Shown here: positions 1-6,219 of the stretch, one piece after another | Numbering within the stretch: position 1 is the first letter of the stretch | How the letters are laid out: each line of letters begins with the position of its first letter | Source: an uncultured Bacteroidota bacterium | GTDB taxonomy: Bacteria; Bacteroidota; Bacteroidia; Chitinophagales; Chitinophagaceae | Direction of reading: 5' to 3' | Length of the DNA: 9,101 nt | Assembly (NCBI GenBank): GCA_903913355.1 | Contig: CAIWKU010000487.1 | Location: 1-9,101 of the forward strand | The notes under the pieces: generated by a model | Databases searched by the model: none | What the model was told of the DNA's origin: nothing | The model's input: the letters and a program-made list of their open reading frames with translations, nothing else | Program-made: the position numbers and the translations under genes

Positions 1-1367
1 ATGGTTTTGGCCAATGCTACCCTTGCTTTTTCTCCTCCGCTTAATACTTTGATTTTCTTATCTACATCTTCACCGCTAAACAGGAATGCACCTAACAAAC
101 TTCTTAGTTCTACATCTGTTTTTTTACTGCCGCATTGTTGTAACTCTTCGAGGATATTATTATTGAGGGATAAGGCTTCTAACTGGTGCTGTGCATAAAA
201 GCTCTCTTCCACATTATGTCCCCAAACCCTTTCACCGCTAAAATTTTCAGTACCGGCAATCATGCGTAATACCGTTGATTTACCTTTACCATTGGCGCCA
301 ATCAGGGCAATTTTGTCGCCTCTTTCTATTTCTGCAACGGCATCTTCTACAATTTTGAGTTTGCCAAAATGTTTGCTGACTTCTTTTAATTCAACCAATA
401 CTTTACCGGGCACTTTTTCCAATTGAAAATTGATCCGCAGATCCGGTCTTTCTAATTTAACATCCTCAATCTTATCAATTTTATCCAGTCTTTTCTGTAC
501 GCTTTGTGCCTGGGCAGCTTTACTCGCTTTGGCTTTGAATCTTTCAATGAATCTTTCCTGCTGACGAATATAATCCTGCTGATTTTCGAAAGCTTTCTGC
601 TGCATATCAATCCGAATCATTTTCTCCTGCTCATAAAAAGCATAATCACCGGTATAAATATGTAATTGTTGTTGGTATAACTCAACAATCTTATTTACCA
701 TCCGGTTCAGGAAAAATTTATCATGACTCACAATCACCACACTACCCTTATAATGCAACAGGTATTTTTCCAGCCATTCGATAGAAGGCAAATCAAGGTG
801 GTTGGTAGGCTCATCCATCAACAATACATCGGGTTGTTGCAGAATCATTTTAGCCAGCAAAACCCGCATACGCCAGCCTCCGCTAAATTCTTTATAGGGA
901 CGAACCAGGTCTTCAATGCTAAAACCCAGTCCATGCAATACTTCTTCTGCTTTGTGGTGAATATTATAGCCGTCAAGCACATCCATTTCATGCAGACTAT
1001 CCGTGTATTGAATCAATAAAGCTTCATTCTCGGGATCTTTTTCCAGAGCAATACCCAGTTCTTCGATTTCTTTCTCCACCTGCATAACCCTTTCAAAAGC
1101 ACTCAGGGCTACCTGGGTAATGGTATCGTTGGTGTCGAAACTGAGCAAATCCTGGTGCAGGTAGCCAATCGTGGTTTCCTTACTTTTTTCAACAGCACCT
1201 TTGGAAGGAGTGTATTCTCCCACCAGCACTTTCAATAAAGTGGATTTCCCGGTGCCGTTATAACCGATCAAACCTATCCTGTCGCCGGGTTGAATATGCC
1301 ATGTGGCGTCTTCAACAATCACACGGGCACCAAACTCAAACGTAACATTTTGAAATCCTATCAGCAT
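1..1367 (-). CDS. ABC-F family ATPase (ribosome-associated), 3' end cut by window edge
   Basis: The reverse strand reads 455 codons of a soluble protein with two tandem ABC ATPase domains and no membrane segments, the layout of the ABC-F family (Uup/EttA/YdiF-like). Domain 1 has Walker A GYNGTGKST (35-43), signature FSGGWRMR (from 161), Walker B MDEPTNHLD (184-192) and switch His215. A charged helical linker follows, with FKAKASKAAQAQS at 277-289, typical of the P-site tRNA interaction motif. Domain 2 has Walker A GANGKGKST (357-365) and signature LSGGEKARVALAK (442-454). The second Walker B and the C-terminus lie beyond position 1. The ATG at 1367 is chosen because an in-frame TAA sits two codons upstream and the protein begins with a normal beta strand. 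Known family role: ATP-dependent action at the ribosomal E site on translation or on ribosome-targeting drugs. Which subfamily this is, and whether it gives drug resistance, cannot be told from the sequence. It diverges from the lipoprotein gene. Confidence 0.95.
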   Translation of the reverse strand, partial: MLIGFQNVTFEFGARVIVEDATWHIQPGDRIGLIGYNGTGKSTLLKVLVGEYTPSKGAVEKSKETTIGYLHQDLLSFDTNDTITQVALSAFERVMQVEKEIEELGIALEKDPENEALLIQYTDSLHEMDVLDGYNIHHKAEEVLHGLGFSIEDLVRPYKEFSGGWRMRVLLAKMILQQPDVLLMDEPTNHLDLPSIEWLEKYLLHYKGSVVIVSHDKFFLNRMVNKIVELYQQQLHIYTGDYAFYEQEKMIRIDMQQKAFENQQDYIRQQERFIERFKAKASKAAQAQSVQKRLDKIDKIEDVKLERPDLRINFQLEKVPGKVLVELKEVSKHFGKLKIVEDAVAEIERGDKIALIGANGKGKSTVLRMIAGTENFSGERVWGHNVEESFYAQHQLEALSLNNNILEELQQCGSKKTDVELRSLLGAFLFSGEDVDKKIKVLSGGEKARVALAKT

Positions 1368-1390
1368 CTCTTAACAAGTATTTAAGGGCG

Positions 1391-1421
1391 CAAAGGTAAA
1401 TGCAAACAGCTCCCAATTCAA
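1391..1421 (-). promoter_or_regulatory. Bacteroidota-type promoter for the ABC-F gene
   Basis: On the minus strand a TACCTTTG box (1398-1391) matches the Bacteroidota -7 consensus TAnnTTTG. A TTG at 1421-1419 lies 20 bases upstream, a plausible -33 element. The box ends 23 bases before the ATG, so the leader would be short. No Shine-Dalgarno sequence is seen, as is usual in this phylum. Confidence 0.6.
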
Positions 1422-1428
1422 TTTGCAG

Positions 1429-1436
1429 TAATTTTG
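1429..1436 (+). promoter_or_regulatory. Candidate -7 box for the DUF3347-type lipoprotein gene
   Basis: TAATTTTG matches TAnnTTTG and lies 16 bases before the ATG at 1453, implying a leader of only about 10 bases. No good -33 TTTG is seen at the expected distance, so the call rests on the -7 box and its position. It lies within 40 bases of the oppositely directed ABC-F promoter. Confidence 0.45.
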
Positions 1437-1452
1437 GGTAGAACTTTTTTTT

Positions 1453-2034
1453 ATGAAACGATATATTCCCGTTCTTTTTCTGCTTGTACTGGCTTCCTGC
1501 GGAAATAAGGATCAAAAAGCCCAATCTGATAATAGACCCGATGTAGCATTGACCAAAAGCGCCAATTCAGCAGCATTTAACCAGTCATTTTCTAAAATAT
1601 TAGCTGATTATTATGCCATGAAAGACCATTTTGTTGCCGAAAGCGACTCCGGATCACTTAACCAATCAGCCAAAACCTTAAAAATATCCATCGATAGTTT
1701 GCCGTTGGCAGAATTAAAAGCAGATTCCGTGCTGGTTTCCACCGCCAAATCCTTTACCGAAGGTATTTCCTCTGAATTGATTGGTTTGATCGGAGAACCC
1801 ACTATAGAAGCTAAACGCAGATCCTTTCAAATGGTCAGCGATCAACTATACGACCTGATCAGAACCGTTCAATACGACCAGGCAGTCATATTTCACCCCT
1901 ATTGCCCCATGGCCTTCAACGACCAGGGTGCCTATTGGCTCAGCAATTCCCGCGAAATCAAAAATCCCTATGTTCCCAAGAAAATGATTACCTGCGGAGA
2001 TATAAAAGACTCTATTGATTTGAGAAAGCGGTAA
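1453..2034 (+). CDS. DUF3347-type lipoprotein, possible copper/heavy-metal binding
   Basis: This 193-residue protein begins with a lipoprotein signal: Lys2-Arg3, a hydrophobic stretch (5-14) and a lipobox LASC with Cys16 as the lipidated residue. It should be anchored in the envelope. A mostly helical region follows (about 36-142). The C-terminal part has His148-Pro-Tyr-Cys151-Pro-Met153, then a YWLSNSREIKNPY stretch (161-173) and KKMITCG around Cys181. I recognise this as the DUF3347 pattern of Bacteroidota, where the domain stands alone or at the end of CusB-like efflux adaptors. His148, Cys151, Met153 and Cys181 could form a soft-metal site; that is inference. No efflux gene lies in the window, so the partner is unknown. 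Pairs convergently with the gene at 2100-3275. Family assignment fairly sure, metal role unproven. Confidence 0.85.
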   Translation: MKRYIPVLFLLVLASCGNKDQKAQSDNRPDVALTKSANSAAFNQSFSKILADYYAMKDHFVAESDSGSLNQSAKTLKISIDSLPLAELKADSVLVSTAKSFTEGISSELIGLIGEPTIEAKRRSFQMVSDQLYDLIRTVQYDQAVIFHPYCPMAFNDQGAYWLSNSREIKNPYVPKKMITCGDIKDSIDLRKR

Positions 2035-2099
2035 GATCAATTAATATTTAGGAAATACCGAGAGTAATGAATGTACTAGACTATAAAAGTCTTGAATTA

Positions 2100-3275
2100 T
2101 TAATTGCTTTTTTTATACTCTATGATCACTTTCGCATTTCTCTCCTCTGTAGAAGCAAGGAAAACTTCTTTGCGGAACCTGCCTCCATTGGCAGTGATGA
2201 CCATCAGGGCAGTATTGGGAGGGATATCTCCGAGATTTTCGGCTACTACGATGATTTCGTGGTGACTATCGGTTTTACTGCATTTTATGTTGACCCTGAT
2301 AGGGGAATAACTTAAGCGGCCGTTGCTGACTACCAGTTTATTATTATGATATACAGAAATGGTATCATTATCAATGGTTCCATTATCAAAGAAATCGACC
2401 TGAATATCTTCCTGATCAACCACAATAGTTGCTACCAGGTTGTTTTCCCTTTCCATAAGCACTTTTGGTAAAGGCATTTTTTGAATTGGAATCTGATTTT
2501 TCTGGATGACTGCCGCGGTATCCATTTTGGGTGAATTCACAGAAGATTCCGGAATCCGATCTGCCGGCTGCTGGATAGGGTTGGGTTTAGTATTTTTTAC
2601 TGTCGGGTTGGCATCTGTCGTATTTGTCTTCGGTGCTGGTTTCACTACTGGTTTCTGCGTAATAACAGGCAACTGCTTTTGTTTTTGCTTAGCAGTATCT
2701 GTTTTTTTGGGCAGATTGGGTATAACTGTTTTTGGTTTTGGAACTGCGGTAATATCATTTTTCTTAAACGCCGTATCCAACCCATTCTTCTTTAGTAGAA
2801 AATCTTCTTTTTTAAAATCTGATTTGGTTACTTTCTCCAGGTATATTTTTCCGCTGCCGCAATCACTCTTATCATTGGAACTGACAGATATGAATGTACC
2901 CTGCAGGAATTCCATCTTACCCATTTTAGAATAATCCAGGTAACAGGTCATTACACAGGCCTGTCCATCCCCTGCAATCTTCATTTCTACCAGCTTGTTT
3001 TCTTTGATGATCAGGCTTTTGGATGGCACAGAATAAATCCCCTGCATGGTTGCTTTCCCGTAAAATTCTGTGCTTTTGTAAGAGTAGGTAACCCCGCTGA
3101 TTCCATTATTGGCTTTCTGGGAGATTTGTACCTCATATTTATACATCTCCTCTTTTGCGCCGGGGTACATATTGGAGGAGGAACTGAAATACCCTCTCCA
3201 GATACCTGTTAAATCCTGGGCTTCGGTGAACTGACTAAGCAATAAAATAGAGAAAATTGTAAAAATCAATCTCAT
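2100..3275 (-). CDS. Secreted two-module protein of unknown function
   Basis: This 391-residue protein has a Sec signal peptide (1-19, likely cleaved at TEA|QD). The N-terminal module (about 20-150) opens with LTGIWRGYF, is rich in beta-type sequence and contains Cys107, Cys111 and Cys139; it resembles lipocalin-like or 'GxWxG' secreted modules of Bacteroidota, but I cannot name a family. Residues 165-270 form a low-complexity linker rich in Pro, Lys, Thr and Gln, probably extended in the periplasm or outside the cell. The C-terminal module (about 278-391) is another beta-rich domain with DNGTIDNDTISVYHNNKLVV (298-317) and a later PPNTALMVITANGG (352-365). I have an impression of similar modules in other secreted proteins of this phylum. 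There is no lipobox, membrane anchor or enzyme motif. The ATG at 3275 is fixed by the signal peptide. Function unknown; a structural or binding role in the envelope is only a guess. Confidence 0.88.
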   Translation of the reverse strand: MRLIFTIFSILLLSQFTEAQDLTGIWRGYFSSSSNMYPGAKEEMYKYEVQISQKANNGISGVTYSYKSTEFYGKATMQGIYSVPSKSLIIKENKLVEMKIAGDGQACVMTCYLDYSKMGKMEFLQGTFISVSSNDKSDCGSGKIYLEKVTKSDFKKEDFLLKKNGLDTAFKKNDITAVPKPKTVIPNLPKKTDTAKQKQKQLPVITQKPVVKPAPKTNTTDANPTVKNTKPNPIQQPADRIPESSVNSPKMDTAAVIQKNQIPIQKMPLPKVLMERENNLVATIVVDQEDIQVDFFDNGTIDNDTISVYHNNKLVVSNGRLSYSPIRVNIKCSKTDSHHEIIVVAENLGDIPPNTALMVITANGGRFRKEVFLASTEERNAKVIIEYKKSN

Positions 3276-3279
3276 TTTA

Positions 3280-3287
3280 CAAAACTA
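3280..3287 (-). promoter_or_regulatory. Candidate -7 box right at the start of the secreted-protein gene
   Basis: Read on the minus strand this is TAGTTTTG, a full TAnnTTTG match. It ends only four bases before the ATG at 3275, so transcription would begin at or next to the start codon. No convincing -33 element is seen. The same octamer serves as the candidate -7 box of thrS on the other strand. Confidence 0.4.
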
Positions 3288-3290
3288 CGC

Positions 3291-3301
3291 CCCTCAGAGG
3301 G
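3291..3301 (+). repeat. Short palindrome CCCTCAGAGGG in the divergent promoter region
   Basis: A perfect 5-base inverted repeat around a single central A lies just upstream of the -7 box of the secreted-protein gene. That is where a repressor or activator could bind, but a palindrome this short may be chance. Confidence 0.25.
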
Positions 3302-3377
3302 TCTTGTTTACTAAAGAAGCGTTAAGGTTTTATCGGTAAATAGTCGGTTTTCATCGATTTATCTGGCTTTGATTTGT

Positions 3378-3385
3378 TAGTTTTG
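3378..3385 (+). promoter_or_regulatory. thrS: Candidate -7 box for thrS and the translation cluster
   Basis: TAGTTTTG matches TAnnTTTG and lies 32 bases before the thrS ATG, giving a leader of roughly 25 bases. The -33 region has no clear TTTG. The short leader leaves no room for a T-box or long attenuator, so thrS control by such a device is unlikely here. Confidence 0.5.
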
Positions 3386-3417
3386 CATTCCTTACAAAAA
3401 AGGTTGATTACCATAAT

Positions 3418-5364
3418 ATGATTAGTATCAGTTTCCCGGATGGAGCAGTAAGAGAATACGATAATGGAGTTACTGCCTTAGATATTGCCAAATCGATCAG
3501 TGAAGGATTGGCAAAAAAAGTATTAGCAGCTAAAGTAAATGGAGAAGTATGGGATGCCACACGACCTATTAACGCCAACGCTACCCTTAATTTATTAACC
3601 TGGAATGATCCGGAAGGTCAGAATACATTCTGGCATTCTTCTGCCCACTTATTGGCAGAAGCTGTTGAATCTGTTTTTCCTGGAGTGAAATTCTGGGTAG
3701 GCCCGGCGCTTGAAAAAGGGTTTTATTATGATATGGATCTGGGCGATCGGAAAATGAATGAAGAGGATTTGTTATTGCTGGAAAAGAAAATGAACGAGCT
3801 GGCAAAACAGTCCAATCAGTATATCCGCAAGGAAATATCCAAGAAAGATGCGATTGATTATTTTGCCGAGAAAGGGGATGAATATAAACTCGATCTTTTG
3901 AGTAATCTGACCGATGGAGAAATTACTTTTTATTCGCAGGGTAGTTTTACCGATCTCTGTCGCGGTCCACATATTCCCGATACCGGTTTTATCAAAGCCA
4001 TCAAATTAACCAGTATTGCCGGCGCTTACTGGAAAGGTAATGAGAAAAATAAAATGCTTACCCGGGTATATGGTGTCACTTTTCCTAACCAGAAAGAGTT
4101 GGATCAATACCTGCTGATGTTGGAAGAAGCCAAAAAACGCGATCACCGCAAGCTGGGTAAAGAACTGAGCATCTTTACGATGCATGAAGATATCGGTCCG
4201 GGTTTAATCTTATGGATGCCCAATGGAACCGTTATTATCGAAGAGCTGGAAAAATTAGCGAAGGAAACAGAAGCGGATGCCGGTTATAAAAGAGTGGTTA
4301 CCCCGCATATTGCGAAAGAAAACCTGTATTTCACCAGCGGACACCTTCCTTATTATGCAGATAGTATGTTTCCACCCATGGAAATGGATGGAGAAAAATA
4401 TTATCTCAAAGCCATGAACTGTCCGCACCACCATAAAATATTTGATGCAGAACCAAAAAGTTATCGCGACCTGCCTTACCGGATAGCTGAATATGGTACC
4501 TGTTATCGTTATGAGCAAAGCGGTGAATTATTTGGACTGATGCGTGTTCGTTGTCTGCATATGAATGATGCGCATATCTATTGTTCGAAAGAGCAGTTTA
4601 AGCAGGAATTCAAAGCGGTGAATGATATGTATCTCAAGTATTTTAAAATATTTGGGATCGATAAATATGTGATGCGTTTATCACTGCATGATCCGGAGAA
4701 ACTGGGACAGAAATATATAAATGAACCGGAACTCTGGTTAGAAACAGAAGAATTGGTAAGAAATGTATTGATAGAAACCGGTGTACCTTTTGTAGAAGTA
4801 AAAGGAGAAGGTGCTTTTTATGGTCCGAAAATAGATGTACAGATATGGAGCGCGATAGGAAGAGAATTTACCCTGGCCACTAACCAGGTGGATTTTGCGC
4901 AGCCACGTAGTTTTAAATTATCTTTTACCAATAAAGAAAACGAACCGGAAATACCTCTGATCATTCACCGCGCGCCATTGGGAACGCATGAACGATTTAT
5001 CGGATTTTTGCTGGAGCATTATGCGGGTAAGTTCCCGGTATGGCTGGCACCTGTTCAGGCTAAGATTTTGCCTATCAGTGATAAATTCCTGGAATATGCA
5101 GAAGCGGTTCAAAAGCAGTTACGCAGGGCAGGGGTAAGGGTTGAAATTGATGACCGACAGGAAAAAATCGGGAAAAAGATTCGGGATACTGAACTGATGC
5201 GGGTACCTTATATGCTGGTAGTGGGAGAGAAGGAGATGACAGAAAACAAATTATCGGTACGCAGACAGGGGAAAGGAGATATCGGCACACAGGATATTTC
5301 TGTTTTCATAGAAAATATCCTCGACGAGATTGAAAACCGTAAATCAGGTGAAGAGGCAGGGTAA
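3418..5364 (+). CDS. thrS: Threonyl-tRNA synthetase
   Basis: This cytoplasmic class II synthetase charges tRNA-Thr with threonine using ATP. At 648 residues it is full length, with every expected domain. The TGS domain covers about 1-61. The editing domain, which hydrolyses Ser-tRNA-Thr, has the HxxxH motif His73/His77 and the Cys181/His185 pair (LCRGPH). The catalytic core, about 240-535, holds the zinc ligands Cys335 (MNCP), His386 (DAHIYC) and His517 (IIHRA), plus the class II motif 2 region (EYGTCYRYE to LMRVR) and motif 3 (LGTHERFIGFLLEHY). The anticodon-binding domain covers about 540-640. The ATG at 3418 gives the standard TGS start. It heads thrS-infC-rpmI-rplT, the same order as in E. 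coli, with 90 bases before infC. No key residue is missing. Confidence 0.98.
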   Translation: MISISFPDGAVREYDNGVTALDIAKSISEGLAKKVLAAKVNGEVWDATRPINANATLNLLTWNDPEGQNTFWHSSAHLLAEAVESVFPGVKFWVGPALEKGFYYDMDLGDRKMNEEDLLLLEKKMNELAKQSNQYIRKEISKKDAIDYFAEKGDEYKLDLLSNLTDGEITFYSQGSFTDLCRGPHIPDTGFIKAIKLTSIAGAYWKGNEKNKMLTRVYGVTFPNQKELDQYLLMLEEAKKRDHRKLGKELSIFTMHEDIGPGLILWMPNGTVIIEELEKLAKETEADAGYKRVVTPHIAKENLYFTSGHLPYYADSMFPPMEMDGEKYYLKAMNCPHHHKIFDAEPKSYRDLPYRIAEYGTCYRYEQSGELFGLMRVRCLHMNDAHIYCSKEQFKQEFKAVNDMYLKYFKIFGIDKYVMRLSLHDPEKLGQKYINEPELWLETEELVRNVLIETGVPFVEVKGEGAFYGPKIDVQIWSAIGREFTLATNQVDFAQPRSFKLSFTNKENEPEIPLIIHRAPLGTHERFIGFLLEHYAGKFPVWLAPVQAKILPISDKFLEYAEAVQKQLRRAGVRVEIDDRQEKIGKKIRDTELMRVPYMLVVGEKEMTENKLSVRRQGKGDIGTQDISVFIENILDEIENRKSGEEAG

Positions 5365-5372
5365 TTATTTTA

Positions 5373-5380
5373 TATCTTTA
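5373..5380 (+). promoter_or_regulatory. infC: Weak candidate -7 box before infC
   Basis: TATCTTTA matches TAnnTTTG except for the last base and lies nine bases after the thrS stop. If used, it would give infC a leader of about 65 bases containing the 5394-5419 stem-loop. The mismatch and lack of a clear -33 box keep this tentative. Confidence 0.25.
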
Positions 5381-5393
5381 CAAATAACCGGAT

Positions 5394-5419
5394 ACAGGTT
5401 TTACTGGTGTGAAACCTGT
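5394..5419 (+). promoter_or_regulatory. Stem-loop in the thrS-infC spacer
   Basis: ACAGGTTT (5394-5401) and AAACCTGT (5412-5419) are perfect 8-base inverted repeats around a 10-base loop. No U-tract follows directly, so this is not a standard intrinsic terminator. It could be an mRNA processing site, a stabiliser of the downstream transcript, or a control site for infC, whose start is 35 bases further on. Confidence 0.5.
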
Positions 5420-5454
5420 TCCAAAGAAGATTTTTATTCACTAAACAAGTTTTA

Positions 5455-6036
5455 ATGGCATTACCACCAAGAGCGGGGGGAAGGTTTAATCCCCGGTTTA
5501 ACAGGCAGCCGGAGCCTGAGCATCGTATAAACGAGAGAATCCGGGTACCACAGGTTCGATTAGTAGGCGACAATGTAACCGTTGGCGTTTATTCTACACT
5601 GGAAGCATTAAAGATTGCACAAGAGCAGGAGCTGGATCTGGTTGAGATATCTCCAACCGCCGATCCGCCGGTTTGCAAAGTGATCGATTATAAGAAATTC
5701 CTCTACGAAAAGAAGAAGAAGGAAAAGGAAATGAAAGCCAATTCCAAGCAAAGCGAGGTGAAAGAGATTCGCTTTACGCCTGGAACGGATGATCATGATT
5801 TTGACTTCAAAGCTAAACACGCTGAAAAATTCCTGAAAGATGGTAATAAAGTAAAAGCCTATGTTCAGTTTAAGGGACGTGCCATCATGTTCCAGGACAG
5901 AGGTCAGTTACTTCTATTAAAATTTGCCGAAAGACTGGCCGAAGCCGGTGTTCTGGAAAGTATGCCCAAACTGGAAGGAAAACGCATGTTTGCCATCTTC
6001 ACTCCCAAGACAGGTAAAAAGACAAAAACAACCTAG
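5455..6036 (+). CDS. infC: Translation initiation factor IF-3
   Basis: IF-3 binds the 30S subunit, keeps it apart from 50S and checks the start codon and initiator tRNA. The protein has 193 residues: a basic N-terminal extension (1-24), the IF3-N domain beginning RINERIRVPQVRLVG, the signature DPPVCKVIDYKKF (70-82), a Lys/Glu-rich linker helix (about 80-98), and the IF3-C domain from VKEIRF (102-107) to about 184, then a Lys/Thr tail. The ATG at 5455 is the only conventional start in frame after an upstream TGA at 5410. E. coli infC instead starts with the rare AUU used for IF-3 autocontrol; an ordinary ATG here suggests that mechanism is absent. No Shine-Dalgarno is visible. It is the second gene of the translation cluster. 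Confidence 0.97.
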   Translation: MALPPRAGGRFNPRFNRQPEPEHRINERIRVPQVRLVGDNVTVGVYSTLEALKIAQEQELDLVEISPTADPPVCKVIDYKKFLYEKKKKEKEMKANSKQSEVKEIRFTPGTDDHDFDFKAKHAEKFLKDGNKVKAYVQFKGRAIMFQDRGQLLLLKFAERLAEAGVLESMPKLEGKRMFAIFTPKTGKKTKTT

Positions 6037-6058
6037 TCAATTATCTGATAATCAATAG

Positions 6059-6103
6059 TTACCAATTAATAATGTATGTTTACGCATATATTTTAATTGG
6101 TAA
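6059..6103 (+). promoter_or_regulatory. Long hairpin in the infC-rpmI spacer
   Basis: TTACCAATTAA (6059-6069) pairs perfectly with TTAATTGGTAA (6093-6103). After one unpaired T (6070), AATGTATG (6071-6078) pairs with CATATATT (6085-6092), with one G-U pair, leaving a TTTACG hexaloop (6079-6084). That is 19 base pairs, and G-U/A-U pairs could extend the base by about three more. No U-run follows, so it is not a typical terminator. It lies 23 bases after infC and upstream of the candidate rpmI promoter. Possible roles are an end-protecting or processed 3' structure of the infC mRNA, or part of a dispersed AT-rich repeat. Confidence 0.75.
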
Positions 6104-6133
6104 TTGCTAATTATTACTGATTAATTGCTAATT
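6101..6133 (+). repeat. Direct repeat TAATTGCTAATT, two copies
   Basis: Two exact 12-base copies, at 6101-6112 and 6122-6133, are 21 bases apart, close to two helical turns. The first overlaps the right arm of the long hairpin and the second overlaps the candidate -7 box of rpmI. They could be binding sites on one DNA face, or remnants of an AT-rich intergenic repeat. Confidence 0.6.
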
Positions 6134-6136
6134 TTG
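6129..6136 (+). promoter_or_regulatory. rpmI: Candidate internal promoter (-7 box) for rpmI-rplT
   Basis: TAATTTTG is a full TAnnTTTG match. A TTG at 6104-6106, 22 bases upstream, could act as the -33 element. Transcription from here would give a leader of about 75 bases before rpmI, containing the GC-rich repeat and the start-proximal hairpin. This would let the two ribosomal protein genes be expressed apart from thrS-infC. Confidence 0.45.
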
Positions 6137-6168
6137 CATCCCATTTCCCACAAGGCTCAACAAGTGTC

Positions 6169-6193
6169 CCGCCAGTGCAGGACCGCCAGCAGG
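6169..6193 (+). repeat. GC-rich imperfect tandem repeat in the rpmI leader
   Basis: CCGCCAGTGCAGG (6169-6181) is followed after one A by CCGCCAGCAGG (6183-6193), the same unit lacking TG. It stands out as a GC-rich island in an otherwise AT-rich spacer. GTCC (6166-6169) can also pair with GGAC (6180-6183). It may be part of a structured leader bound by a ribosomal protein; no function is shown. Confidence 0.45.
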
Positions 6194-6196
6194 GTG

Positions 6197-6213
6197 TAAT
6201 CTTTTATAGATTA
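6197..6213 (+). promoter_or_regulatory. rpmI: Hairpin six bases before the rpmI start codon
   Basis: TAATCT (6197-6202) pairs with AGATTA (6208-6213) around a TTTAT loop, ending just before the rpmI ATG at 6220. A 30S subunit loading on rpmI would cover this element, so it could tune translation of L35. The stem is all A-U pairs but one and therefore weak on its own. Confidence 0.4.
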
Positions 6214-6219
6214 TTTAAT

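Noticed and set aside
723..1019. Open frame of 98 codons on the plus strand
   Set aside because: It lies antisense to the clearly coding first ATPase domain and linker of the ABC-F gene and has no family features.
2038..2106. AGACT/AGTCT stem (2078-2092) and CAATTAAT/ATTAATTG outer arms (2038-2045 and 2099-2106) between two convergent genes as a two-way terminator
   Set aside because: The inner stem is only five base pairs and the outer arms are low-complexity AT sequence 53 bases apart; T-runs are poorly placed. Too weak to list.
2067..2315. Open frame of 82 codons on the plus strand after the lipoprotein gene
   Set aside because: Almost all of it is antisense to the 3' end of the secreted-protein gene, without motif or signal.
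2506..2934. Open frame of 142 codons on the plus strand, hydrophobic and Phe/Val/Gly-rich, looking like a membrane protein
   Set aside because: It is the antisense of the Pro/Lys/Thr/Gln-rich linker and part of the N-terminal module of the secreted protein; reversing Lys- and Thr-rich codons gives Phe and Gly/Val, which explains the apparent membrane character.
4423..4446. ThrRS MNCPHHHK in place of the E. coli MNCPGHVQ as a possible altered active site
   Set aside because: The zinc ligand Cys335 is intact and, as I recall, MNCPHH is common in threonyl-tRNA synthetases of other bacteria, so this is normal variation.
4255..4518. Open frame of 87 codons on the minus strand inside thrS
   Set aside because: Antisense shadow of the conserved catalytic core of threonyl-tRNA synthetase.
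6175..6219. In-frame GTG extension of L35 by 15 residues
   Set aside because: L35 begins MPKVKT in the family and has its usual 66-residue length from the ATG at 6220; the extension is leader RNA sequence.
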